From the NCBI GenBank assembly GCA_050248715.1, contig JBFWRV010000002.1, positions 62,001-126,000 of the forward strand: a stretch of 64,000 nucleotides of DNA, given 5' to 3'. The DNA is from AWTP1-13 sp050248715 (GTDB lineage Bacteria; Pseudomonadota; Alphaproteobacteria; Rhizobiales; Hyphomicrobiaceae). The notes under the pieces were generated by a model that made no database searches, was not told the DNA's origin, and worked only from the letters and a program-made list of their open reading frames with translations. The position numbers and the translations under genes were made by a program. Shown here in pieces: positions 1 through 8,648 of the stretch. The number at the start of each line of letters is the position of its first letter. Within the stretch, counting starts at the first letter, position 1.

Positions 1-334
1 TCTCCAGGCCGCCGCCCAGCGCATAGCCGTGGATCGCCGCCACGACGGGCTTGGAGCTGCCGTCCAGTGCATCATAGGTGGTGCACCGCGGCGTTGGGCG
101 CGGCTTGCCGAAGGCGCGGATATCAGCGCCGGCAATGAAGCTGCGCCCCGCCCCCAGCATCACCATCGCCTTCACGTCGGGGGCCGCTTCACCCTTCTCC
201 AACGCCGCGACGATACCCTCGCGCACGTCGGGAGAGAGCGCGTTCACGGGAGGATTGTCGATGAGGATGAGCCCAATGCCGTCCTCCACCTCGAAGCGGA
301 TAGCCGGCCTGTCAGCCGTTGCATCTCCCGGCAT
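1..334 (-). CDS. Enoyl-CoA hydratase / 3-hydroxyacyl-CoA dehydrogenase, N-terminal part (runs off window)
   Basis: The reverse strand reads 111 codons from ATG (332-334) and continues past base 1. The visible part is a crotonase domain: an early DNPPVNAL segment, then GRSFIAGADI (the loop that forms the CoA oxyanion hole) and KPVVAAIHGYALGGGLE. The DNPPVNAL variant is typical of FadJ/FadB-type multifunctional beta-oxidation enzymes, where a dehydrogenase domain follows, but the C-terminal half lies outside the window, so a stand-alone hydratase is not excluded. The start is supported by a strong GAGGAGGTGA Shine-Dalgarno sequence just upstream. It would hydrate trans-2-enoyl-CoA in the cytoplasm. 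Confidence 0.85.
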   Translation of the reverse strand, partial: MPGDATADRPAIRFEVEDGIGLILIDNPPVNALSPDVREGIVAALEKGEAAPDVKAMVMLGAGRSFIAGADIRAFGKPRPTPRCTTYDALDGSSKPVVAAIHGYALGGGLE

Positions 335-530
335 GCGTCACCTCCTCGCCCCTTTTGGTCCGGGGCCTACGCGACTTTCTTGATTGCCTGGCAGAGTGTC
401 GGTTTTTCCCCCCACCAGCAAGATCAATCGCGGCATGGGCAGCCTCCCGCCGGCACCGCGAAACGGCGACGTGCCTTGCCTGACGAGTGTGGTCGGGTAG
501 GCTGCATGGCCCCAACAGGAGTGTCGCGTC

Positions 531-1250
531 ATGTACGAAGTTTTCTATTGGCCCACGCCCAACGGCAAGAAGGTGACCGTCCTCCTCGAGGAGTGCGGGC
601 TCGAGTACAAGATCACGCCGGTCAACATTCAGAAGGGCGACCAATTCAGCAAAGATTTTCTCGGGATGAACCCCAACCACCGCATGCCCGTGCTGGTGGA
701 CCACAAGCCCAAGGACGGCGGAGCCCCGATCAGCATTTTCGAGTCCGGCGCCATCATGATGTACATCGCCGAGAAGACCGGAAAATTCTGGCCCCAGGAG
801 GTGCGCGCCAAGTACGACGTGGTGCAGTGGGTGATGTGGCAGATGGCCAACCAAGGGCCCAAGCTCGGCGAGTGCGGGCATTTCCGGCGGCTCGGCGATC
901 GCGAGGGCAACCAGAGCTATGCCGTCAACCGCTTCACGGACGAGGCCAACCGTCTCTACGGCGTGCTCAACAACCGCCTCGCCGACCGCCCCTGGCTCGC
1001 CGGCAAGGACTACACGATCGCCGACATGATCTGCTATCCGTGGACGATCAATTACAAGGTGCAGGGCCAGGACCTCGACGAGTTCAAGTATCTCAAGCGC
1101 TGGCACGAGGAGATCGCCAAGCGGCCGGCCGTGCAGAAGGGAATGGCCGTCGGCGCCAACCTCTCCACCGACGTCACCAAGCTGCCGGCGGAGGAGCAGG
1201 CCCGCATCCGCAAGCTCCTTTACAACCAGCGCGCCATCCCCGTGGCGTAG
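531..1250 (+). CDS. Glutathione S-transferase, Nu-class (YfcG/YghU-like)
   Basis: This is a 239-residue cytosolic GST. The thioredoxin-fold N-terminal domain has TPNGKK at residues 9-14, NPNHRMPVLVD at 47-57 with the cis-proline of the glutathione site, and ESGAIMMYIAEKTG from 71. The all-helical C-terminal domain contains the N-capping segment DYTIADMICYPW. The TPNGxK motif in place of a catalytic Ser, Tyr or Cys is the hallmark of the Nu class (E. coli YfcG, YghU), whose members act mainly as disulfide-bond reductases. The start has AGGAG about 12 bases upstream. It is a single gene, divergent from the hydratase to its left. The class assignment is by motif only and the substrate is unknown. 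Confidence 0.88.
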   Translation: MYEVFYWPTPNGKKVTVLLEECGLEYKITPVNIQKGDQFSKDFLGMNPNHRMPVLVDHKPKDGGAPISIFESGAIMMYIAEKTGKFWPQEVRAKYDVVQWVMWQMANQGPKLGECGHFRRLGDREGNQSYAVNRFTDEANRLYGVLNNRLADRPWLAGKDYTIADMICYPWTINYKVQGQDLDEFKYLKRWHEEIAKRPAVQKGMAVGANLSTDVTKLPAEEQARIRKLLYNQRAIPVA

Positions 1251-1274
1251 GGGCTCGCAGGCGGGTTCAGCCGA

Positions 1275-2693
1275 TCACGTGTCCAGGGTCCTCAGCACCT
1301 CGTCGAACTGCGCGAGGTCCGAGCGCCATTGCGCCTGGTGCGCGGCGATGCGCAGCAGGCGGTCGATGATGGCTCGGCCCTTCTCCAGGTGCTCGCGCGC
1401 TTCCCCCGGGTTGTTGAGCGCCTCGAGCGACCCGATCTTGTGATAGCTGACGGCCAGGTCGCGCTGCCAGCCGGGATGGCCGGGATCGCGCTTCACCAGC
1501 GCCTCGGCGATGGCGAGGCTGCGGCCGTAGCTGGCGATCGCCTCGTCGAGCTTGCCTTCGGCGATCAGCACGTCGCCGATGCGGTCGTGACTGGCCGAGA
1601 GGTCCCACTGCCACTGCACGTTCTCGGGGTCGTGCAGCACCAGGGTCTTGGCGATGTCGAGGCCCTTGCGGAACCGCTCCAGCGCGGCGGCAGGGTCGCC
1701 GGCCTTCACCAGCAGGTCGCCGATGCGGTCGTAGCTTACGGACAGGTCGTGCTGCCACACCATGCTCGCGGGATCGCCCTTGGCCAGCTCCTCGGCGATC
1801 TCGAGGCTCTGGCGGTAGCAGGCAAGCGCGCCCGCTATGTCCCCCTTCGCCGCGTGCATGTCGCCGATGCGGTCGCACGTCACGGACAGGTCGCGCTTGA
1901 GTGCGACGCTGACCGCGTCGCGCTCAAGGAGCCCCTTCACCTCTTGCTGTGCGGCCGTGTATGCGTCCACTGCTCCGGCATGATCGTCGCGGGCGGCCAA
2001 CACGTCGCCGAGCATCGTGTTGCCGCGATAGCGCGCGACGGCACCATCGGTGCTCCCGTTGCCGGACTTGCCGAGCGCGATCTGGCGCCGGAATGCGGCC
2101 TCCGCGGCGGACAGATTGCCTGCGCGCAGGTGCAGCACCCCGACCAGCATCTGCGCATCGGCACTCTCGGGAGCCAGATCCGCGGCCCTGGCGTAGGCGG
2201 CAAGCGCATCGTCGCTGCCGTCAAGCAGCGCCAGCGCGCCGAGCTGACGCCAGCAGGACGCCTCGCCGCCGTTGAGCTTGCCGCCGACGTCCGGCTGGCC
2301 GTGCATGCGCCTGCGCAGAAGCTGCTTGGCCTTCGCGCGATGCCCGCCCGCCTCGATCAGCACCGTATGCGCGGCAGCCTCGATGTCACTCGCGAAGGCC
2401 TCGCTGGCACCCATGGTGGGGGCCACGTTGGCAACGCCGGCAAACAAGACGGGCGGCTCGGAGAGGCGCTGGCGCAGCTGCTCCTTGAGGCTCATGGCCG
2501 TGCTGCGCACGCGCTCGCTCTGTGCCTGGGCCTCGTGCCGACGGCGGCGCCCGATAACCAGCCCCGCCACCACGAGGCCGGCAAAGCCGATCGCGGCCAG
2601 AGCCAGCATGAAGCCGAGCGACGGCCATGCCAGCCAAGGGGACAGAGCCCCCAGCAGACCAGCCCCATCCCGCAGGAGCCACCCAAACTCCAT
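1275..2693 (-). CDS. Membrane-anchored TPR-repeat protein
   Basis: The protein has 472 residues from the ATG at 2693. A longer frame begins at 2780 but would run into the pirin gene, and its extra residues look non-coding. Residues about 26-48 form one strong transmembrane helix followed by an RRRR stop-transfer patch, so the bulk should be cytoplasmic. The C-terminal two thirds are tetratricopeptide-like repeats, including four near-identical units of about 50 residues carrying DLSVSYDRIGDLLVKAGD-type sequences, as in kinesin-light-chain-like TPRs. It lies downstream of the pirin gene on the same strand with a 37-base gap. TPRs bind partner proteins; no partner can be named. Confidence 0.8.
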   Translation of the reverse strand: MEFGWLLRDGAGLLGALSPWLAWPSLGFMLALAAIGFAGLVVAGLVIGRRRRHEAQAQSERVRSTAMSLKEQLRQRLSEPPVLFAGVANVAPTMGASEAFASDIEAAAHTVLIEAGGHRAKAKQLLRRRMHGQPDVGGKLNGGEASCWRQLGALALLDGSDDALAAYARAADLAPESADAQMLVGVLHLRAGNLSAAEAAFRRQIALGKSGNGSTDGAVARYRGNTMLGDVLAARDDHAGAVDAYTAAQQEVKGLLERDAVSVALKRDLSVTCDRIGDMHAAKGDIAGALACYRQSLEIAEELAKGDPASMVWQHDLSVSYDRIGDLLVKAGDPAAALERFRKGLDIAKTLVLHDPENVQWQWDLSASHDRIGDVLIAEGKLDEAIASYGRSLAIAEALVKRDPGHPGWQRDLAVSYHKIGSLEALNNPGEAREHLEKGRAIIDRLLRIAAHQAQWRSDLAQFDEVLRTLDT

Positions 2694-2730
2694 GCTTCCC
2701 CCCCCCGTCCACCCGCCCGCAGTCACACCG

Positions 2731-3648
2731 TCAATCGGGCAGGGGGATGAACTCCTTGTCGTCTCCCGGCACCACGGCAAAACGCTTGCTGCGCCAATCC
2801 TCCTTGGCCTGGCGAATGCGGTCCTGGGACGACGAGACGAAATTCCACCAGATGTGGCGCGGACCGTCCATCGGCTCGCCGCCGAGCAGCATCAGCCGCG
2901 ACTGCACCGTCGCCAGCACCGAGATGCGGTCCCCCGGCTTGAACACGAGCAGCCGCCCCTCGCCGAATTTCTCGCCGGCAATGTCGACCTCGCCGGAAGC
3001 GACGTAGATCGCGCGCTCCTCGTAGAGAGGATCGAGCGGCAGCACGGCCCCGGGCGCCAGCACGGCTTCTGCGAACAACGCCTCGTGCGGGAAGACGACC
3101 GGCGAGCGGACGCCGAAGGCCTCGCCTATGACAAGGCGCACGCGCTTGCCTTCCCCGGCGATGCGCGGAAGCTCATCCGTTCCATGATGCGCGAATGCCG
3201 GCTCGCTCTCCTCGTGCGTCTTCGGCAGCGCCGCCCAGGCCTGGATGCCGAAGAGGCGGCGCGTCGCCGCCTTGGCCTCGCTGGTCTCGCGCTCGGAATG
3301 CACGATGCCGCGCCCGGCGGTCATGAGATTGACCTCGCCCGGCCGGATCGCGAGCGATGTGCCGAGGCTGTCGCGGTGATAGACCTCGCCCTCGAAGAGG
3401 TAGGTGACGGTGGCAAGACCTATGTGGGGATGCGGGCGCACGTCAATGCCGTTGCCGATCAGGAATTCCGCCGGCCCCATCTGGTCGAAGAAGATGAACG
3501 GGCCGACCATTTGCTTCTCGGCCGCGGGCAGCGCGCGGCGGACCTGGAAGCCGCCGAGGTCGCGGGCACGCGGGACGATGACGTGCGCGATTGCATCGCA
3601 GGTGCGGGGATCACCGGCTACGGGATCGTTCGTGGGTTGCCAACTCAT
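2731..3648 (-). CDS. Pirin family protein
   Basis: This 305-residue bicupin matches the pirin family over its length. The N-terminal cupin has RPHPHIGLATVTYLFEGE around residues 71-88 and GRGIVHSE at about 112-119, giving the usual metal ligands His73, His75, His117 and Glu119. The C-terminal cupin ends with the family segment PRHIWWNFVSSS. Bacterial pirins such as YhhW oxidise quercetin or modulate metabolic enzymes, but most are uncharacterised. It begins about 76 bases upstream of the VOC gene end and shares its orientation, so they may be co-transcribed. Confidence 0.92.
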   Translation of the reverse strand: MSWQPTNDPVAGDPRTCDAIAHVIVPRARDLGGFQVRRALPAAEKQMVGPFIFFDQMGPAEFLIGNGIDVRPHPHIGLATVTYLFEGEVYHRDSLGTSLAIRPGEVNLMTAGRGIVHSERETSEAKAATRRLFGIQAWAALPKTHEESEPAFAHHGTDELPRIAGEGKRVRLVIGEAFGVRSPVVFPHEALFAEAVLAPGAVLPLDPLYEERAIYVASGEVDIAGEKFGEGRLLVFKPGDRISVLATVQSRLMLLGGEPMDGPRHIWWNFVSSSQDRIRQAKEDWRSKRFAVVPGDDKEFIPLPD

Positions 3649-3724
3649 GTCCGTACTAGGCCTACGCTAGGCTTCCCGACCCCAAACTCCCAAAGCTTAG
3701 AATCCTTCAAGACCCGGCCTCGGT

Positions 3725-4285
3725 TCAAGCACCTTTTTTGTCCGGGGCCGGCCGCCGGGACAGCACCTCGATGGCATCGGCGAGGTGCTCGTCGGCGATG
3801 TTATAGGCGCCGCGCGCGAGGCGGATATTGTGCGCCGCGCGCAGCACGTCGGCGTGCGTCGCACCCGCCGGCGGCTCGAACTTGTAGCAGGCAAGCTCAA
3901 GCAATTGTCCGAGCGGGTCGCGGAAATAGATCGAGTCCATGAAGCCGCGGTCGATCTCGCCGGAGTTGGGGAAACCGCGCTGTTTCAACCGGGTCACGGC
4001 CTGGGTGTAGACGGCGCGTGAAACGGCGAACGCCAGATGATGCAGGTTGCCGACGCCGGTCGGATTGGGGCTGGAATCCGGCTTCCAGGCCTCGTTCGTG
4101 AACACGGTGATCAGCCGGCCGTCGCCGGGATCGAAATAGAGGTGGTTCTGGTCGGGCTGGTCGAGATTGGGCTGCTCGAACACGAGAGGCATGCCGAGCA
4201 CACCCTGCCAGAAATCGACGGAGGTCTGCCGGTCGGCCCCCACCAGCGTGATGTGGTGGACGCCCTGCGATTGGAGCTTCTGCAT
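3725..4285 (-). CDS. VOC (glyoxalase/extradiol dioxygenase fold) protein
   Basis: The protein has 186 residues. Residues 9-15 (VHHITLV) open the first beta-alpha-beta-beta-beta module, and GNLHHLAFAV plus DPLGQLLELACYK form the second, supplying the His and Glu metal ligands expected of a vicinal-oxygen-chelate enzyme. It resembles the glyoxalase-like half of ring-cleaving dioxygenases of the LinE/YwbC type, and the alpha/beta hydrolase and intradiol dioxygenase a kilobase away fit an aromatic-degradation role. Family membership is clear; the reaction is not. Confidence 0.85.
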   Translation of the reverse strand: MQKLQSQGVHHITLVGADRQTSVDFWQGVLGMPLVFEQPNLDQPDQNHLYFDPGDGRLITVFTNEAWKPDSSPNPTGVGNLHHLAFAVSRAVYTQAVTRLKQRGFPNSGEIDRGFMDSIYFRDPLGQLLELACYKFEPPAGATHADVLRAAHNIRLARGAYNIADEHLADAIEVLSRRPAPDKKGA

Positions 4286-4378
4286 GCTAGACTCTGCGCC
4301 TTAAGTTCGGTTGCATCGGCAGAAAGCCCAGGCGCTCCGCCCCCTGCATGTGCGCAATGTCACATAGGGCCCGCAGCC

Positions 4379-4828
4379 ATGAGGATCGAGGTCGAAGAAG
4401 CGACCACAGCAGCGCCCGAGGTCGCGTTCGCGACCGCTACCGACATCGCGCGCTGGCCTCAGTTTATCACGGGCATCGACAGCGTTGAAATCCTGACGAC
4501 GGGGCCGGTCGCCGTCGGCACCCGCTTCCGCGAGACGCGGCTGATGCACGGCCGCACCGCCACCGAGGAGATGGCCGTCGAGGAGCTGGAAGCACCCCGC
4601 CTCTTCGTGCTGAGCGCCCTTTCGCACGGCACCCGCTTCCGGGCCGAGCACCGCTTCGAGCCCGACGGCGAGGGAACGCGCATGACCGTGCAATTCGAAG
4701 GCCGTCCTATGACCTTGCTCGCCCGCCTGCTGACGCCCCTGGCGCTCTTGGTCGTCGGCAGTGTCAGGCGCGAGATCGCCGCCGATCTCGCCGGTCTCGC
4801 ACGCGAGGCCGAGCGACGGTCGCGCTAG
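4379..4828 (+). CDS. SRPBCC (START/Bet v1-like) family protein
   Basis: The protein has 149 residues from ATG at 4379. An open frame extends further upstream but runs across the VOC gene on the other strand. The N-terminus MRIEVEEATTAAPEVAFATATDIARWPQF is the standard beginning of polyketide-cyclase/dehydrase-type SRPBCC domains, and the alternating strand pattern GTRFRETRLMHG and GTRMTVQFEGRP fits the antiparallel sheet that wraps a hydrophobic ligand cavity. A hydrophobic stretch LLARLLTPLALLVVGSV near the C-terminus is the long closing helix. The ligand is unknown. Confidence 0.82.
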   Translation: MRIEVEEATTAAPEVAFATATDIARWPQFITGIDSVEILTTGPVAVGTRFRETRLMHGRTATEEMAVEELEAPRLFVLSALSHGTRFRAEHRFEPDGEGTRMTVQFEGRPMTLLARLLTPLALLVVGSVRREIAADLAGLAREAERRSR

Positions 4829-4856
4829 GGATCATTTCGGCTGGGCTGCGATCACG

Positions 4857-4876
4857 GCATTCCTCAGAAGGAATGC
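4857..4876. terminator. Candidate hairpin between convergent genes
   Basis: The arms GCATTCC (4857-4863) and GGAATGC (4870-4876) enclose a 6-base loop between the convergent SRPBCC and hydrolase genes. No U-tract follows on either strand, so it is a possible rather than clear intrinsic terminator. Confidence 0.35.
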
Positions 4877-4915
4877 GCGCGATGCCCGCCGCGACGCAGA
4901 GAGAAGCGGGCGGCC

Positions 4916-5740
4916 TCAAGGATTGCGTCGCAGGAAGTCGAGCACCAGGCGATTGAACTCGGCGGGAGCCTCCCAGTAGGGAGCGTGGCCGACCTCGCGC
5001 AGCGTGACCGCCTCATGATTGCGCAGGTGCGCCGCGATCATGCGTTGCAGCGGCGGCGGGGCGTAGAGATCGGCCTCGCCCGTCACGAGGAGCACGGGCA
5101 TCTCGAGCCGCTCCATCGCTCGCCAATCGACCGTGACGCCAGGCAGCTGGCGAAGGACGCTGCCGGGCTTGGCGGCATGCTCCAGCTCTACGAACCGGTC
5201 GACGCCCTCCGGGTTGAGCGCCCGGTAGGAGGGCCCAAGCTCGAGGAACACTGCCGGCAAGGCTTCCCGCACCCGGGCCATGCCGAGGCGGCCGTAAAAT
5301 GCCCTCCACTCGTCCTCGTCCGGCGAAACGATCGTTCCCGCCAGGATCAGGGAAATGACCCGCGCCGGGTGGGCAACTGCAAATGCCGTCGCCGCGATGC
5401 CGCCGGCTGCGGCGCCGAGGACATGGGCTCTCTGCACCCGCAGAGTGTCGAAGAGCGCCGCGAGATCGCCCACCAGCGTTCCCGGGTCCTCCTCGGGTCC
5501 GCGGTCCGACTTGTAGTAGCCGCGGCGGGAGTAGGCGATGACCCGGTAGCCCGCTTCGGCGAATGCGGGCTGCTGGTAGAGCCAGACCTGGCTGCTCTGG
5601 GAGGCTGGATGGCACAGCACCAGCGGCTCTCCCTGCCCGCCCGTATCCCAATACCAGAGCCTCGCTCCCGGTACGGCCGCAAACCCTTCGGCGGCGGGCA
5701 CCTGTTCCGGGATCGGCTCCCGCATGGGCTGCTCAGCCAT
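4916..5740 (-). CDS. Alpha/beta-hydrolase-fold protein lacking the nucleophilic serine
   Basis: The 274 residues have the alpha/beta hydrolase layout: an oxyanion-loop strand LVLCHPASQSS near residue 40, the nucleophile-elbow region at about 105-114, the acid residue in VTGEADLYAPP and the base in VGHAPYWEAPAEF. The elbow reads G-A-A-A-G (residues 109-113), so the GxSxG serine is alanine (codon 5408-5410) while Asp and His are kept. It may therefore be a non-hydrolytic member such as a lyase or cofactor-free oxygenase, or an inactive paralogue. Its ATG overlaps the end of the upstream intradiol dioxygenase gene by 8 bases, which implies translational coupling and a linked aromatic pathway. 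Confidence 0.85.
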   Translation of the reverse strand: MAEQPMREPIPEQVPAAEGFAAVPGARLWYWDTGGQGEPLVLCHPASQSSQVWLYQQPAFAEAGYRVIAYSRRGYYKSDRGPEEDPGTLVGDLAALFDTLRVQRAHVLGAAAGGIAATAFAVAHPARVISLILAGTIVSPDEDEWRAFYGRLGMARVREALPAVFLELGPSYRALNPEGVDRFVELEHAAKPGSVLRQLPGVTVDWRAMERLEMPVLLVTGEADLYAPPPLQRMIAAHLRNHEAVTLREVGHAPYWEAPAEFNRLVLDFLRRNP

Positions 5741-6341
5741 GCATCAGCACGATGTCGAACACGACGAGCTTTTCCTCTGGCTCCATTCCCGCAGCGGGCT
5801 CCCGGACCGGCATGACGATGGTGTCGGGGTTGGGAGAGGACCGCAGCCACGTGTCCGTATCCTGGTGCGGGTCGCCGGCGAAGTAGAGCTGGGTGATCAG
5901 CCGCTCGCGCTTGCCGAACACTTCAAAATGAATGTGCGAGGGGCGCATGCTGCCGCGCGGAGTGGGATAGGCGCCGGGCTTGATCGTCCGCAGATCATAG
6001 CGCCCGTCATTGTCGGTGCTGATGACCGCAAAACCTTCAAAGCAGGGGTCGAGGGGCGCGGAATTGTCGTCGTTGGGATGCGCGTAGCGACCGAAGTGGT
6101 TGGCCTGCCAGATCTGCAGCTTCCCCCCTCTCACCGGCTCGCCGGTGCGATCGAGAAGGCGGCCGGTCACCCTGATGACCTGGCCCTGAGCGCGGCCAGG
6201 CCGACCCGGGACGCGCGTGAGATCGCCCCCCTTGGCCGGCTCGGAGAGCGGATAGAAGGGACCGAGGATCTGGTCGGAGGTTCGCGGCAGGAGCGCTGCG
6301 CCGGCGGGCGATACGATGCCTGTGTGAACAGTGGCTGACAT
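5733..6341 (-). CDS. Intradiol ring-cleavage dioxygenase (protocatechuate 3,4-dioxygenase beta-like)
   Basis: The protein has 202 residues with the single-domain intradiol fold. The opening ILGPFYP segment (25-31) is characteristic. The non-haem Fe(III) ligands are all present: Tyr86 in GRYAHP, Tyr125 in PGAYPT, and His136 and His138 in RPSHIHFEV. The length and motifs resemble PcaH, but no PcaG-like alpha subunit lies next to it, so it may be a homomeric dioxygenase acting on another catechol. It is the first gene of a two-gene unit with the overlapping hydrolase. The spacer upstream of it holds one copy of a palindromic repeat element. Confidence 0.9.
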   Translation of the reverse strand: MSATVHTGIVSPAGAALLPRTSDQILGPFYPLSEPAKGGDLTRVPGRPGRAQGQVIRVTGRLLDRTGEPVRGGKLQIWQANHFGRYAHPNDDNSAPLDPCFEGFAVISTDNDGRYDLRTIKPGAYPTPRGSMRPSHIHFEVFGKRERLITQLYFAGDPHQDTDTWLRSSPNPDTIVMPVREPAAGMEPEEKLVVFDIVLMHG

Positions 6342-6398
6342 TGCGCTTCTCCGCGGTTTTGCGCCCTCGCCCGCTCTTCGCGCAGTATAGGACCTCGT

Positions 6399-6557
6399 GT
6401 CCTGATCGCGAAATTCGTCTCGTTCTCCCGCAGGCGGTGAACGAATTTCGCGGTCTGAGGGACACCAGAAAAATCATGATGCTCGTGTGATTGAGATCGA
6501 GAAGTCCGTCTCCCAACCTGGCCGCAAACAATGCAACGGACTTCTCGATCATCACAC
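6399..6557 (+). repeat. Bimodular palindromic repeat element, copy A
   Basis: This 159-bp element has two stem-loops. The first has arms around CGCGAAATTCGT (6408-6419) and ACGAATTTCGCG (6441-6452). The second has arms GATCGAGAAGTCCG (6495-6508) and CGGACTTCTCGATC (6537-6550), flanked by GTGTGA and TCACAC. A second copy lies in the opposite orientation at 12124-12281, with about 14 base differences and one indel by eye. The right end runs into the stop codon of the enoyl-CoA hydratase gene. No coding capacity is apparent; it looks like a small non-autonomous or REP-type element. Confidence 0.85.
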
Positions 6558-7366
6558 TAGAACGGGTCTTTGGGATCGAACTTCGGTCGGCGCTTCTCCT
6601 TGAGCGCGGCCACGCCTTCCAGAACCTCGGGCCCCGAGAAGCCCATGAACTCCATGGCGAGCGACGCATCGAATGTCGGCCCTGCCATTCTCAGCCAGTT
6701 GTTGAGGGCGTGCTTGGTCCAGCGAATGGCCGCCGGCGGACCGTCGCGCAGCCGCTCCGCCACGGCCAGCGCCGTCTCCACCACCTTGCCGTCGTCGGCC
6801 ACCATCGAGACGAGGCCGATGCGCTCGGCCTCCTCGCCCGTCACCGTATCGCAGAGCAGCAGGTAGTATTTGGCCTTGGCCATGCCGCAGAGCAGCGGCC
6901 ACACGATCGCCGAATGATCGCCGGCGGCGACGCCGAGCCGCGTGTGCCCGTCGATGATGCGCGCCTTGCGACCCGCCACGGTGATGTCCGCCACCATGGC
7001 CGCGGCGAGACCCGCGCCGACGCAGGGCCCCTCGATGGCGGCCACGACCGGCTTGGTGCAGTTGATCACGTTGTAGACGAGGTCGCCGGCCTCCTTCCAG
7101 ATGCGCGTGCGCGTCGCCCAGTCTCGGGCCATCTCCTCGATCATGCCGAGGTCGCCGCCGGCAGAGAACGCACCGCCGTCGCCGCGCAGGAGCGCCACCG
7201 ACACGTCCGGGTCGCGGTCGATGTCGCGCCACACCTCGGCCAGTTCGCGATGGCCGTCGGCATCCAGCGCGTTGAGCCTGCCGGGACGCGACAGGATCAC
7301 CTCCAGGACGCGCGGACGCGGGCGAGCGAATTTGAGGGCTTTATAGCGGCTGTAGCGGTCGGTCAT
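6557..7366 (-). CDS. Enoyl-CoA hydratase/isomerase family protein
   Basis: This 269-residue crotonase-fold enzyme has the oxyanion-hole loop GGAFSAGGDLGMIEEMA near residues 63-79 and the second loop EGPCVGAGLAAAMVADI with the helix-capping glycine. The expected catalytic-glutamate positions are replaced by DGHTRLGVAAGDH. That pattern resembles atypical crotonases rather than classic FadB-type hydratases, so hydratase, isomerase or C-C lyase chemistry are all possible. The C-terminal KEKRRPKFDP is common in the family. It stands alone on its strand. Confidence 0.88.
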   Translation of the reverse strand: MTDRYSRYKALKFARPRPRVLEVILSRPGRLNALDADGHRELAEVWRDIDRDPDVSVALLRGDGGAFSAGGDLGMIEEMARDWATRTRIWKEAGDLVYNVINCTKPVVAAIEGPCVGAGLAAAMVADITVAGRKARIIDGHTRLGVAAGDHSAIVWPLLCGMAKAKYYLLLCDTVTGEEAERIGLVSMVADDGKVVETALAVAERLRDGPPAAIRWTKHALNNWLRMAGPTFDASLAMEFMGFSGPEVLEGVAALKEKRRPKFDPKDPF

Positions 7367-7447
7367 GCAGGGCCTCCGGCCAGTCCCTCATCCGAGCTGG
7401 ATGAGCTACGGCCGAGAATGCGCCAACGCCGATGCCGTTTCCAGCTG

Positions 7448-7945
7448 CTAGACCTTCGGCCGCCGGAGGCTCGCGCAGTCGGCAAACAGCGCTGCCGGGA
7501 TGGGGGTGACGTGTCCGGGGTCGTGCTCGTCCTGGAGCTGGTCGCGAATGCCCGCGAGATCGAAGCCGGCCGCCGAAAGCCGCGCCAGCACGCAATCAAC
7601 CGGCTGCCCGCGCACGGCCGCCGCCGCCCACGCCACGGCCGAGCGCAGGCCCGAGGCGCAATGTGCCAGCACCGGCGCCCGCAGCGCGCTCAGCGCCTCG
7701 CTCATTTCCTCCACCACGCGCTCGCTCAGGGCATCGTGCTTGGTGGCGGGGACATGGCGGAAGCCAAGGCCCGCCTGCTCCGCCAGCCGGGCTTCCTCGG
7801 CCGCCGTCAGGTGCGCGACCGACTCACCCTCGGGCAGGTTCGACAGGATCGACTTGAAACCTGCCGCGGCCAATTGCGCGAAATCGCCGGCCTGGAGCGC
7901 GCCCGCGACGGCGAAATTGGGAGTGATGGGGATGATTTTGACCAT
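7448..7945 (-). CDS. TIGR01244-type cysteine phosphatase / Blh N-terminal-like protein
   Basis: The protein has 165 residues from ATG 7945. A frame opens further upstream, but MVKIIPITPNFAVAG is the family-typical start. The protein-tyrosine-phosphatase signature HCASGLRSA is present with catalytic Cys96 and Arg101, and the fold region NLPEGE follows strand two. This domain occurs alone or fused to beta-lactamase/ETHE1-like sulfur dioxygenases, and homologues have been described as sulfur transferases or phosphatases. No partner metallo-beta-lactamase gene is nearby. It is divergent from the Lrp regulator. Confidence 0.82.
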   Translation of the reverse strand: MVKIIPITPNFAVAGALQAGDFAQLAAAGFKSILSNLPEGESVAHLTAAEEARLAEQAGLGFRHVPATKHDALSERVVEEMSEALSALRAPVLAHCASGLRSAVAWAAAAVRGQPVDCVLARLSAAGFDLAGIRDQLQDEHDPGHVTPIPAALFADCASLRRPKV

Positions 7946-8135
7946 GGGCACGATCCGGCGATCCCGGTGGGGATGCATAGGCACAATATGGCTGCGCATG
8001 AGAGAATAACAATGCCCTGAGGGAAGCTTGACGGAACAAAAATACTGCGATACGCACCAACTCTACCTAAAACCAGGAAAAATATTCCATTCGCCGCCCC
8101 TTCCCGACCGACGCCGTTTCGAGGCCCCTGCCAAA

Positions 8136-8648
8136 ATGCTCGACGAGATGGACGTAAAAATCCTCAAGATCCTGCAGACGGACTGCACGCGATCGGTTGC
8201 CGACATCGGCAAGGAGGTGGGCCTCTCCACAACGCCCTGCTGGCGTCGCATCCAGAAGCTGGAGGAGGCCGGTGTCATCCAGCGCCGGGTCGCCATCCTC
8301 AACCCACCGGACGTGAACGCCGGCGTCACCGTGTTCGTGTCGATCAAGACCGACCAGCACTCCCTCGACTGGCTGGAGAAATTTCATGCCGCAGTCGTCG
8401 ACTTCCCCGAAGTGATCGAGTTCTACCGCATGAGCGGAGAGGTCGACTATCTGCTGCGCGTGGTGGTCCCCGATATCGCCGCCTACGATGCCTTCTACAA
8501 GAAGCTGATCTCCCGCATCGCCATCTCCAAGGTGTCGTCTGCATTCGCCATGGAGCAGATCAAGTACACCACCGCCCTGCCGCTGGACTTTGCCATCAGG
8601 CGTGACGAGCGCGAGTGGGAGAAAATGGCCGCCAAGCAGCGTGCCTGA
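8136..8648 (+). CDS. Lrp/AsnC family transcriptional regulator
   Basis: The protein has 170 residues from ATG 8136. The upstream in-frame residues (from 8028) are not Lrp-like. The N-terminal winged helix carries DVKILKILQTDC and STTPCWRRIQKLEEAGVI, the recognition helix being typical of Lrp family members such as GlnR-like or AldR-like regulators. The C-terminal RAM ligand domain includes SGEVDYLLRVVVPDI. Members of this family sense amino acids and often act on adjacent catabolic genes. Its stop codon overlaps the GTG start of the downstream thioesterase gene. Confidence 0.92.
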   Translation: MLDEMDVKILKILQTDCTRSVADIGKEVGLSTTPCWRRIQKLEEAGVIQRRVAILNPPDVNAGVTVFVSIKTDQHSLDWLEKFHAAVVDFPEVIEFYRMSGEVDYLLRVVVPDIAAYDAFYKKLISRIAISKVSSAFAMEQIKYTTALPLDFAIRRDEREWEKMAAKQRA

